64,000 nt of DNA from assembly GCA_035625725.1 (NCBI GenBank), contig DASPPB010000026.1, positions 62,001 to 126,000 on the forward strand, read 5' to 3'. Under the pieces are notes generated by a model. The model searched no databases, had not been told where the DNA came from, and saw only the letters and a program-made list of their open reading frames with translations. This DNA comes from GJ-E10 sp035625725 (GTDB lineage: Bacteria > Pseudomonadota > Gammaproteobacteria > Burkholderiales > Burkholderiaceae_F). Of the stretch, positions 25,873 to 34,360 are shown piece after piece; the first letter of the stretch is position 1; each line of letters opens with the position of its first letter. A program made the translations under genes and the position numbers.

Positions 25873-26915
25873 TAGCTGACGGTAATCTCCAGGGAACCGA
25901 GCTTTTCGATCGTGGTGACGACCCTATCGCCGGGTTTGAGCCAAACCTGTCGCTCTTTGGGCATGCCCAGGATCACGCCCTCGGGCGTGCCCGTGAAAAT
26001 GATGTCGCCGGGCTCCAGCGGGAAGAGACGGGAGCAGTACGAGATGAGCTGCTGGCAGTTGAAGATGAAATCCGAAGTGTTCGAGGACTGGCGCACCTCC
26101 CCGTTGACTCGCGTTTCGAGCTGAAGCGAGTTGGGATTGCCGACGAGGTCGGCGCTCACGAGGTACGGGCCGATCGGGGCGAATCCGTCGCTTGTCTTGC
26201 CGGCGACCCATTGACTTGTGATCATTTGGTAGCTTCGCTCCGAAAAGTCATTGCCCGTGCAATAACCGAAAACGTAGTCGAGCGCCCTGTCCTCCGCGAC
26301 ATCGACACAACGACGGCCCATTACCACCACGAGCTCGCACTCGTAGTCAAAATGGCTTCCGGGCAGGCCTCGGGTGGGCACGCTGGCACGGTGATGAGTG
26401 AGCGCGTTATTGAACTTGTTAAAAAGGATGGGCACCTTTGGTTCCGGCAGGCCCACCTCGCGCGCATGGCGCCGGTAATTGAGCCCGATGCAAATGATCT
26501 TCTGCGGATTGGTCACGCACGGGGCAAAAAGAGCCGCGTCTTCCGAAACGATCCACTTACCCCGATCCGATTCCAGGGCAAGGGCCATGCATTGGCGTAA
26601 ATCGCCCTCACCGGAATCGATGAGTTCATCCGTGCACTGAGGGACGGCGAGGTGCAGCGCGCTGGCTGCGCGGGTCACATCTAGCAGGCCATCGGCCACC
26701 CGCACCGCGAGTCTTGCTGCACCGTCCTCGCGCAAATTGGCAAGCACGAGCCCGGTTGCCGGCTTGCGTGGGCCCGATCGGCCGGAGCGCGGCAGCGGTT
26801 CCGACCGTGTCTCGGTATCGGTCTGCGGCGACTCCGAAGGCGAGGACGAAGCGGTCAAGACGGGAATTGCCGCGCCGCCGGCGGCTGCGGCCGTGATAAA
26901 TGCGCGTCGTTTCAT
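25872..26915 (-). CDS. Fumarylacetoacetate-hydrolase-family protein with Tat-like signal
   Basis: A 347-residue protein. The N-terminus (MKRRAFITAAAAGGAAIPVL) is a twin-arginine-type signal followed by a Ser/Pro-rich spacer, which is unusual because this family is normally cytoplasmic. The FAH fold follows from about residue 140, with the opening ICIGLNYRRHA, acidic metal-binding residues in DYECELVVVMG and the closing GDIIFTGTPEGV. Family members hydrolyse or isomerise beta-dicarbonyl compounds (acylpyruvates, ring-cleavage products). A periplasmic version is inferred here. It is convergent with pirin and preceded by a long gene-free stretch. Confidence 0.82.
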   Translation of the reverse strand: MKRRAFITAAAAGGAAIPVLTASSSPSESPQTDTETRSEPLPRSGRSGPRKPATGLVLANLREDGAARLAVRVADGLLDVTRAASALHLAVPQCTDELIDSGEGDLRQCMALALESDRGKWIVSEDAALFAPCVTNPQKIICIGLNYRRHAREVGLPEPKVPILFNKFNNALTHHRASVPTRGLPGSHFDYECELVVVMGRRCVDVAEDRALDYVFGYCTGNDFSERSYQMITSQWVAGKTSDGFAPIGPYLVSADLVGNPNSLQLETRVNGEVRQSSNTSDFIFNCQQLISYCSRLFPLEPGDIIFTGTPEGVILGMPKERQVWLKPGDRVVTTIEKLGSLEITVS

Positions 26916-27534
26916 GCTCGTCTCCCCTTAGCGCTGGTATTGAGACGCAACGCAGCTAGCGCGAGCAAGTATACGGCCGCCCGGTGCCGGTGCCGGGCAA
27001 TAGGCCATCTTCGGTGCGGGCACCTCCAAGTCAACGTTTCGCGCGGCAGGTCGTCCGGTGGCCGTCTGAATTTGGCCCGCAGGGGGCTGTAGCAAGATGT
27101 GCGGCCTCGTTGCTCGAGGCAAACGCTGCGCCGCAGAGCAAGGTCGGGCAAGGTCGCGAGGGAACTGGCGCCCGCCCAAAGAGGAGCACGCGGCGCCAGG
27201 CCCCGGCGCCTGGGAGCGCGCCGAGCGAGCCGTCCGGGACCGATCCCAACCCGGTGCCCACCTTCGGCATCAAGGGCACCGCATTTGGGAGAAACTTTTT
27301 GGGCCGCGCATGTGGGGCGCATCCTTGTGCGCGCCTGCACCGCAGCGGCGCGCTTTTCGGTCGCTTGCATCCGTTTGGTGCATCGGCCCATGAACCAAGC
27401 CCCGCCGGCGGCGTGGGTTGTGGGCCGATGCGCCCTTTGCTGGGTCACAGAATAGGCCGGAGACTGGCGCGCTTATTGCTCCCGGAATCCTGATACCCCG
27501 TCACGCAGGCGAACGCAGCGCTCGAGGCGAAAAG
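26916..27534. other. Gene-free stretch of 619 bases
   Basis: No convincing gene is seen; the open frames here have atypical Arg/Pro/Gly-rich translations. It should hold the promoter of the FAH-like gene (minus strand, left) and of the ATP-grasp gene (right). Visible structure is limited to a 9-base direct repeat (GCAAGGTCG at 27138 and 27148), a short palindrome at 27126-27136 and a hairpin CCAGGC/GCCTGG at 27196-27213. A non-coding RNA cannot be ruled out. Confidence 0.5.
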
Positions 27535-28950
27535 ATGGACAGCTCAGTCTTCAACGAAATGTACGTGCCGCAGGGCGGCGCCCGCAGACACTACGGCGAA
27601 TTTGATCAATGGCTCGCCCGCCAAAGCGAGGATCTGATGCGCCTCAAGCGCACGGAGGCCGATCAGGTGTTTCGGCGCGTGGGGATCACCTTCGCCGTGT
27701 ACGGCGATGGGGCCGGCACCGAGCGCTTGATTCCCTTTGACGTGATCCCGCGCATCATTCCGGAGCCGGAATGGCGCCAGCTCGAGGCGGGACTGCGCCA
27801 GCGCGTGCGCGCCCTGAACTGTTTCTTGCACGATGTCTATCACGATCAGGAATTCTTGCGCGCCGGCAAGCTGCCGGCTGCGGAGGTGCTGCAAAACTCC
27901 CAGTACCGACCGGAGATGCGGGGCGTCGATGTGGCCAGTGGCATCTACGCCCACATCGCCGGCATCGACATCGTGCGCGCGGGCGCGGGCGAATACTACG
28001 TTCTGGAGGACAATCTGCGCGTGCCCAGCGGCGTGTCCTACATGCTGGAGAACCGCCGCATGATGATGCGGCTGTTTCCGGAACTCTTCGAGCGCAACCG
28101 GGTCGCTCCGGTGGAGCACTACCCCGATTTGCTGCTCGAGAACCTCCGATCGGTGGCACCGCAGGGTGTCGATGACCCGACCGTCGTGTTGCTCACGCCG
28201 GGCATGTACAACTCGGCGTACTTTGAGCACACCTTTTTGGCTCAGCAAATGGGCATCGAGCTCGTCGAGGGCAAGGACCTCTTCGTTCAGGACGGTGCCG
28301 TGTTCATGCGCACGACGCGCGGACCAATGCGAGTAGACGTGATTTACCGGCGCATCGACGACGATTTTCTGGATCCGACCGCGTTTCGTGCCGATTCGAC
28401 GCTGGGTGTCTCCGGGCTGCTGGACGTGTATCGAAGCGGACGGGTGACCTTGGCCAACGCAATCGGGACGGGCATCGCCGACGACAAGTCGATCTACCCT
28501 TATGTTCCCGAGATGATCGCGTTTTACCTCGGGGAAAAACCCTTGCTTGCCAACGTACCCACGTACCGCTGCCGGCAGCGCGAGGACCTGCGCTTCACGC
28601 TTGAGCACCTGCCGGAACTCGTCGTCAAGGAGGTCCACAACGCGGGCGGTTACGGGATGCTGGTCGGCCCGGCTGCGACGCGTGCCGAAATCGAGGAGTT
28701 TCGTGTTCGCCTCGAGGAGCGACCCGCGAATTACATCGCGCAGCCGACGCTCGCCTTGTCGACTTGTCCGACCTACGTCGAGGCGGGCATCGCTCCCCGC
28801 CATATCGATCTGCGCCCGTTTGTTCTTTCGGGCAGGCAGGTCACGATGGTGCCCGGGGGACTCACGCGCGTGGCCCTGCGCGAAGGCTCGCTCGTGGTCA
28901 ACTCCTCGCAAGGCGGCGGCACCAAGGACACCTGGGTGCTCGAGCAATGA
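27535..28950 (+). CDS. Circularly permuted type 2 ATP-grasp protein
   Basis: A 471-residue protein of the DUF404/DUF407 type. The ATG at 27535 starts at the family's usual N-terminus (FNEMYVPQGGARRHY, then ITFAVYGDGAGTERLIPFD). Family markers include SQYRPEMRGVD, VLEDNLRVPSGVSYMLENRR, VVLLTPGMYNSAYFEH and the closing VNSSQGGGTKDTW. ATP-grasp enzymes form carbon-nitrogen bonds via acyl phosphates, and this family is predicted to make an amide or peptide product of unknown identity. It pairs with the alpha-E gene 22 bases downstream and belongs to the Anbu-transglutaminase locus. Confidence 0.9.
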   Translation: MDSSVFNEMYVPQGGARRHYGEFDQWLARQSEDLMRLKRTEADQVFRRVGITFAVYGDGAGTERLIPFDVIPRIIPEPEWRQLEAGLRQRVRALNCFLHDVYHDQEFLRAGKLPAAEVLQNSQYRPEMRGVDVASGIYAHIAGIDIVRAGAGEYYVLEDNLRVPSGVSYMLENRRMMMRLFPELFERNRVAPVEHYPDLLLENLRSVAPQGVDDPTVVLLTPGMYNSAYFEHTFLAQQMGIELVEGKDLFVQDGAVFMRTTRGPMRVDVIYRRIDDDFLDPTAFRADSTLGVSGLLDVYRSGRVTLANAIGTGIADDKSIYPYVPEMIAFYLGEKPLLANVPTYRCRQREDLRFTLEHLPELVVKEVHNAGGYGMLVGPAATRAEIEEFRVRLEERPANYIAQPTLALSTCPTYVEAGIAPRHIDLRPFVLSGRQVTMVPGGLTRVALREGSLVVNSSQGGGTKDTWVLEQ

Positions 28951-28972
28951 ATCCTCCCGGTACCGCCCGGCG

Positions 28973-29950
28973 ATGCTAAGCCGGACCGCAGATCACCTCT
29001 TTTGGATGGCGCGTTACGTCGAGCGGGCCGAGAACACCGCGCGCATGCTCGACGTCACTCTGACGACCTCGCTGCTGCCGCAATCGCCCGAGCGGGCGGA
29101 ACGCAGCTGGCGGGCGCTGCTCGGCATCTCGGAACTGCAGGCCGGTTACGACGCGGCGCACGCCGAGGTGCGCGGACCCCTGGTGCTTGATTTTATGGTG
29201 CGCGACCCAGACAATCCCTCGTCCATTTTCAGCTGTCTGCGCGCGGCGCGCGAAAATGCACGCGCCGTGCGCGGGGCGCTGACCACGGACCTGTGGGAGA
29301 CGCACAACTACACCTGGCTGCAGCTGCAGGCGCAGCTGCACGATGGTCTGTTACAGCGCGATCCGAAACAGTTTTTCGAGTGGGTGAAGTTCCGCTCGCA
29401 TCTTTCGCGGGGCGTCACGATCGGGACGATGCTGATGGACGAAGCGTTTTATTTCACGCGGCTGGGTACCTTTCTGGAACGGGCCGACAACACGGCCCGC
29501 ATCCTGGACGTGAAGTTTCACGAACTCGGGGACGGTCAAGTGCAGCGCAGCGGCACCGAGCCCGACGGCTCGCCGCCGTACCTCGAGTATTACTATTGGG
29601 CCGCGGTGCTGCGCTCCGTGTCTGCCTTCGAGATCTACCGGCGTGTCTATCGCGACGCGATCACGCCACTGCGCGTCGCGGAGTTGCTAATCTTGCGCCG
29701 GGACATGCCCCGATCGTTGGCGGCCTCCGTCGAAGAGGTATGCGAGAACTTGGAGCAAGTGAAAAACGACCGCTCGGCCGAGACCTCGCGGCGGGCAGGG
29801 TTGCTGGGCGCCGAGCTTCGCTACGGCCGCATCGAGGACTTGTTGGCGCGCGGAATGCACGCGTTTTTGACGAGCTTCCTGGAGCGGGTCAACGACATCG
29901 GCGAGCGCATCAGTCACGATTTCCTCGTACCCTTGGGGATTCCCCAGTGA
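28973..29950 (+). CDS. Alpha-E domain protein (DUF403)
   Basis: A 325-residue all-helical protein starting MLSRTADHLFWMARYVERAE, which is the family signature. A second conserved stretch (MDEAFYFTRLGTFLERADNT) repeats the Arg-Ala-(Asp/Glu)-Asn-Thr motif. The family nearly always accompanies or is fused to the permuted ATP-grasp domain, as in the 861-residue protein encoded downstream. The molecular function is unknown; it probably binds the ATP-grasp partner or its substrate. Confidence 0.9.
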   Translation: MLSRTADHLFWMARYVERAENTARMLDVTLTTSLLPQSPERAERSWRALLGISELQAGYDAAHAEVRGPLVLDFMVRDPDNPSSIFSCLRAARENARAVRGALTTDLWETHNYTWLQLQAQLHDGLLQRDPKQFFEWVKFRSHLSRGVTIGTMLMDEAFYFTRLGTFLERADNTARILDVKFHELGDGQVQRSGTEPDGSPPYLEYYYWAAVLRSVSAFEIYRRVYRDAITPLRVAELLILRRDMPRSLAASVEEVCENLEQVKNDRSAETSRRAGLLGAELRYGRIEDLLARGMHAFLTSFLERVNDIGERISHDFLVPLGIPQ

Positions 29951-30017
29951 GAGCTCATCGGGGGTGCGCGGAGTGCGTCGAAACAAGATCTCGAAATGTC
30001 GATAGGGGCGGCTTGCG

Positions 30018-30911
30018 ATGACCTACTGTGTGGCCATGCGACTCAATGACGGTCTGGTCTTTCTGGCCGATTCCCGCACCAATGCCGGCGTCGATCAGAT
30101 TTCGACGTTTCGCAAGCTGACCGTCTTCGAGCATCCCGGGGAGCGGCTGCTCGTCATGATGAGTGCTGGCAACCTCGCGATTACGCAGGCCGTGCGCCAG
30201 ATTGTGTGCGAGGCCAGCGCCGATCCGGCTACGGCAACGGTTTGGAACGTAAAGAGTCTTTTCGATGCGGTTCGCATCGTCGGTGACGCCGTGCGCACGG
30301 TGCACCAGCACGACGGGGCGGCGCTCCGGGAGGCGGGAATCGAATTTAACTGCAGTTTCATCATCGGGGGTCAGATCCGCGGCGAGGCCACGCGCCTGTT
30401 CCAGGTGTATTCGGCCGGCAATTTCATCGAGGCCACGGCCGAGACGCCATACTTGCAAATCGGCGAGTCCAAGTACGGCAAGCCGATTGTCGATCGCGTG
30501 GTCAGGCCGCAGACATCGCTCGGAGAAGCGGCGAAGTGCGCTTTGATATCCATGGACTCGACTCTGCGATCCAATATCTCGGTGGGATTGCCGCTGGATC
30601 TTCTGGTCTACGAGGTTGATTCCTTGCGCGTGACCAAGTTCGTGTACATCGACGAGTCGAACGAGTACATGCAGATGATCCGTTCGACCTGGGGTGCACG
30701 TTTGCGCCAGGTGTTTGGGGAGATCCCGGATCCGGCATGGCGTGATGCTCCCGTGCCGCCGGGCGCCATGCGCTTGCAAACGCAAGAATCGGCGCCGGTG
30801 CGCGCACCGCTTCCACCGGGGCTCGAGTCGGCGCCGCAAGGCATTGGAAAGCCCGTATCGATTCAGCTCGTGGCCCAGCAGCAGCGCGGCTCGGACAGTC
30901 CCCGAGGATGA
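30018..30911 (+). CDS. Anbu-type proteasome-homologue peptidase
   Basis: A 297-residue protein with the Ntn-hydrolase opening MTYCVAMRLNDGLVFLADSR and TNAGVD, the Anbu (ancestral beta subunit, BPH) signature. Thr2 would become the N-terminal nucleophile after Met removal; no propeptide is encoded. Later conserved blocks include FNCSFIIGGQ and SLGEAAKCALISMDSTLRSN. Anbu proteins form open-ring or helical assemblies with limited peptidase activity. The C-terminal 50 or so residues are a Pro/Gln/Ala-rich tail that makes this copy look longer than usual. Its neighbours (ATP-grasp, alpha-E, transglutaminase) are the family's standard partners. Confidence 0.92.
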   Translation: MTYCVAMRLNDGLVFLADSRTNAGVDQISTFRKLTVFEHPGERLLVMMSAGNLAITQAVRQIVCEASADPATATVWNVKSLFDAVRIVGDAVRTVHQHDGAALREAGIEFNCSFIIGGQIRGEATRLFQVYSAGNFIEATAETPYLQIGESKYGKPIVDRVVRPQTSLGEAAKCALISMDSTLRSNISVGLPLDLLVYEVDSLRVTKFVYIDESNEYMQMIRSTWGARLRQVFGEIPDPAWRDAPVPPGAMRLQTQESAPVRAPLPPGLESAPQGIGKPVSIQLVAQQQRGSDSPRG

Positions 30912-30997
30912 GACCGCGCCAACTCTATTGGTGCGGGCCTCGCGACTGGTCGGCCGCCCCGTGCCGGGCTTGATGCCGAGCGTCTCTTCGCTGCAAC

Positions 30998-33900
30998 ATG
31001 TCCATCCACGTAGCCCTGCATCACCGCACGGAGTACCGCTACGACCGGCTGGTCGCCTTGTCGCCGCAACTGGTGCGGCTGCGCCCCGCACCGCACACGC
31101 GTACCCGCGTGCTTTCCTATTCGCTTAAGGTTCAGCCGCGGGAACACTTCATCAACTGGCAGCAGGACCCGTTTGCCAACTACTTGGCGCGCCTGGCTTT
31201 TCCGCAGCGCACCCGCCAGCTGCACCTGGAAGTGGGCCTCGTGGTCGAGATGGCGGTTTTCAATCCATTCGATTTCTTTCTGGAGCCCGGCGCAGAGTTC
31301 TTTCCTTTTTCGTATGAAGCGGACCTGCGGCGGGATTTGCAGCCGTATCTGGCGGCCGAGCCGTTGACCGGGCCTGTGCGCGATTTCTTGGCGACCCTGG
31401 ACCGCAGTCGCCAGCGCAGCATCGACTTCCTCGTGAACTTGAATCAGCGGCTGCAGCGCGAGATCCGTTACGTCATCCGCCTGGAGCCTGGCGTGCAGGC
31501 GCCGGAGCAGACGCTCGCGCTCGCATCGGGCTCTTGCCGCGATAGCGCCTGGCTGCTGGTCCAGTGCCTGCGCCACCTGGGACTGGCGGCGCGCTTCGTA
31601 TCGGGGTACCTGATTCAGCTCAAAGCCGATGTCAAGGCCATCGAGGGGCCGTCGGGAGCGGAGTCGGACTTTACGGATTTGCACGCCTGGTGCGAGGTCT
31701 ATCTTCCCGGCGCCGGCTGGATCGGCCTGGATCCTACTTCGGGTCTGCTCGCGGGCGAAGGACACATTCCGCTCGCCTGCACGCCGGAGCCCGGCAGTGC
31801 CGCGCCGGTGACCGGTGGACTGGAGCCATGCGAGGTCGAATTCGACCACGAGATGAGCGTAACGCGCATCTTCGAGTCGCCTCGCGTCTCGCGACCCTAC
31901 AGCGACGAGCGCTGGGCGCAGATCAACGCCCTGGGAGAGTCCGTGGACGCGGATCTTGCCGCGATGGACGTCCGCCTGACGATGGGAGGCGAACCCACTT
32001 TTGTGGCGGCCGACGACCGCGACGCAGCCGAATGGAACACGACCGCGCTGGGACCGGGCAAGCGCTCCTATGCGACGGACCTCGTGCAGCGACTGCGTGA
32101 GCGCTACGGGCGCGGCGGTTTTTTGCATTTTGGCCAGGGCAAGTGGTACCCCGGCGAGCCCCTGCCGCGTTGGGCATTGTCCGTGTTTTGGCGCAGCGAC
32201 GGGGAGGCCGCTTGGCGCAATCCGGCCCGATTTGCCGACGAACGCGCGGCGCGCGGCTACGGCCTGGAGGACGCGCAGCGGCTCATGATGGCGCTTATCG
32301 ATCGCCTCGGCCTGGACCGTGCCTTTGCGATTGCCGCCTATGAGGACGTTTGGTACTACCTGTGGCGCGAGCGTCGTCTGCCGGTGAACGTTGATCCGTT
32401 CGACAGCCGCCTCGACGACGAGCTCGAACGGGCGCGTCTGCGCCGCGTCTTCGACCACGGCCTGGCAGGCGTGGTCGGTTATGCCTTGCCGCTGCGGCGC
32501 GCCGACCCGGACGCCGGCCCGTTGTTGCATGGTCCGCACTGGCAGACAGGGCCATGGTTTTTCCGCGACGAACGCATGTACCTGTTGCCGGGGGACTCGC
32601 CGATGGGCTGGCGCTTGCCCCTGGACTCTCTGCCCTGGTGCCGGCCAGAAGATCGGATCGCGGAAACGCAGCGCGATCCGTTCGCGCAGCGCCCGCAGCT
32701 GCCTGGCGCGGCGCAGCTCCTGGCCCAGTACCGCGTGGGGCTTTCAGGCGCGGAGGTGTCCCGGAGTCGCGACGCAGGCCTCGGGATGACTTTGGTGCAG
32801 CACCCGGCCTGGAGCGAGCAGCCCGCGCGCTTTGTTTCCGAGGGTGGGGTCGCCCGCACCGCGCTGTGCGTGGAGCCCCGAGGGGGCAACCTGTATGTGT
32901 TTCTGCCGCCCTTGGCACGGCTTGAGGACTATCTGGAATTGCTCGCCGCCGTCGAGGCGAGCGTCGAAGAGCTCGACCTGGTGGTCGTGCTCGAGGGCTA
33001 TCCACCGCCGCGCGACGCACGCTTGCAGGGATTGCAGGTGACCCCGGATCCGGGTGTGATCGAAGTCAACATACATCCGTCGGCAAGCTGGAGCGAGCTG
33101 GTGGAGCGCACCGAGTACCTGTACGAGGCCGCGCGCCTGTCGCGACTTGCCGCGGAGAAGTTCCTCATCGACGGTCGCCATACCGGCACGGGCGGAGGCA
33201 ATCACTTCGTGCTCGGAGGCCCGACGACGGCCGACAGTCCGCTGTTGCGCCGGCCCGACCTGTTGGCGAGCCTGATCTCGTACTGGCACAACCACCCGGC
33301 GTTGTCCTACCTGTTTTCCGGTTTGTTTTTGGGGCCCACGAGTCAGGCCCCGCGGGTCGACGAAGCGCGCAACGATCAGCTCTACGAACTGGAGATCGCC
33401 CTGCGCGAACTGCGGCGGCTGGCCGCTCCCGGCGCGGAGGTGCGCCCCTGGCTCGTGGATCGGCTGCTGCGCAATTTGCTCATCGACGTCACGGGCAACA
33501 CGCACCGCGCGGAGTTTTGCATTGACAAGCTCTATTCGCCCGATGGCCCCGGTGGCCGGCTGGGCTTGCTCGAGCTGCGCGCCTTTGAAATGCCGCCGCA
33601 CGCCCGCATGAGCCTGGTTCAGCAATTGCTTCTTCGAGCGCTCGTGGCGCGGTTCTGGCGGCAGCCCTATGCGCAGCGGCTGACTCGCTGGGCGACGCAA
33701 TTGCACGATCGCTTCTTGCTGCCCACGTTCATCGACATGGATTTCGAGGACGTGCTCGCGGAGTTGAACGAACACGGTTACGGATTTGAGCGCTCCTGGT
33801 TTGCACCCCATTTTGAGTTTCGCTTTCCGCACTACGGCGAGATCGCTGCGCGCGGCATCACAGTTTCCTTGCGCGGAGCGCTCGAGCCCTGGCACGTCCT

Positions 33901-34360
33901 GGGCGAAGAAGGCGCTCCGGCGGGCACCGTGCGCTATGTCGATTCGTCCCTGGAGCGGCTCGAAGTGCTCGTGAGCGGACTCAATGAAAGCCGCTACCGC
34001 ATCGCGGTCAACGGTCGGGCGCTGCCGCTGCAGCCCACGGGTCGCACGGGCGAGTATGTCGCAGGGGTGCGCTATCGTGCGTGGCAACCGGCTTCTGCCC
34101 TGCACCCGACGATTGGCGTGCACGCACCATTGGTCTTTGACATCGTCGATTCGTGGATGAAGCGTTCGCTGGGAGGATGCACGTACCACGTTTCTCATCC
34201 AGGCGGGCGCAACTACGAAACGTTTCCGGTCAACGCGTTCGAGGCGGAGAGCCGGAGGCTGGCCCGCTTTTTTCGCCTCGGGCACACTCAGGGCCAGGTC
34301 GATGTCGCCCCGGCCGTCCGCAGTCTGGAATTTCCCTTTACCCTGGATCTTCGACGATGA
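30998..34360 (+). CDS. Transglutaminase-like and DUF2126 fusion protein
   Basis: A 1120-residue protein. It begins with the bacterial transglutaminase N-terminal domain (HHRTEYRYDRLVALSPQLVR), then a papain-fold core with the triad Cys180 (GSCRDSAW), His229 (DLHAWCEVY) and Asp245 (GLDPTSG). From about residue 320 to the end is DUF2126 (LTMGGEPTFV, LHFGQGKWYPGEPLPRWAL, TGGGNHFVLGGPT). The core may cleave or form amide bonds. The family is a fixed member of ATP-grasp/alpha-E/Anbu loci, and a joint role in making or trimming a peptide-like product has been proposed from gene context. It starts 86 bases after Anbu. Confidence 0.9.
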   Translation: MSIHVALHHRTEYRYDRLVALSPQLVRLRPAPHTRTRVLSYSLKVQPREHFINWQQDPFANYLARLAFPQRTRQLHLEVGLVVEMAVFNPFDFFLEPGAEFFPFSYEADLRRDLQPYLAAEPLTGPVRDFLATLDRSRQRSIDFLVNLNQRLQREIRYVIRLEPGVQAPEQTLALASGSCRDSAWLLVQCLRHLGLAARFVSGYLIQLKADVKAIEGPSGAESDFTDLHAWCEVYLPGAGWIGLDPTSGLLAGEGHIPLACTPEPGSAAPVTGGLEPCEVEFDHEMSVTRIFESPRVSRPYSDERWAQINALGESVDADLAAMDVRLTMGGEPTFVAADDRDAAEWNTTALGPGKRSYATDLVQRLRERYGRGGFLHFGQGKWYPGEPLPRWALSVFWRSDGEAAWRNPARFADERAARGYGLEDAQRLMMALIDRLGLDRAFAIAAYEDVWYYLWRERRLPVNVDPFDSRLDDELERARLRRVFDHGLAGVVGYALPLRRADPDAGPLLHGPHWQTGPWFFRDERMYLLPGDSPMGWRLPLDSLPWCRPEDRIAETQRDPFAQRPQLPGAAQLLAQYRVGLSGAEVSRSRDAGLGMTLVQHPAWSEQPARFVSEGGVARTALCVEPRGGNLYVFLPPLARLEDYLELLAAVEASVEELDLVVVLEGYPPPRDARLQGLQVTPDPGVIEVNIHPSASWSELVERTEYLYEAARLSRLAAEKFLIDGRHTGTGGGNHFVLGGPTTADSPLLRRPDLLASLISYWHNHPALSYLFSGLFLGPTSQAPRVDEARNDQLYELEIALRELRRLAAPGAEVRPWLVDRLLRNLLIDVTGNTHRAEFCIDKLYSPDGPGGRLGLLELRAFEMPPHARMSLVQQLLLRALVARFWRQPYAQRLTRWATQLHDRFLLPTFIDMDFEDVLAELNEHGYGFERSWFAPHFEFRFPHYGEIAARGITVSLRGALEPWHVLGEEGAPAGTVRYVDSSLERLEVLVSGLNESRYRIAVNGRALPLQPTGRTGEYVAGVRYRAWQPASALHPTIGVHAPLVFDIVDSWMKRSLGGCTYHVSHPGGRNYETFPVNAFEAESRRLARFFRLGHTQGQVDVAPAVRSLEFPFTLDLRR

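Noticed and set aside
26984..27493. 169-codon plus-strand frame in the long gap
   Set aside because: Pro/Arg/Gly-rich translation without motif or ribosome site, and several other frames are equally open there.
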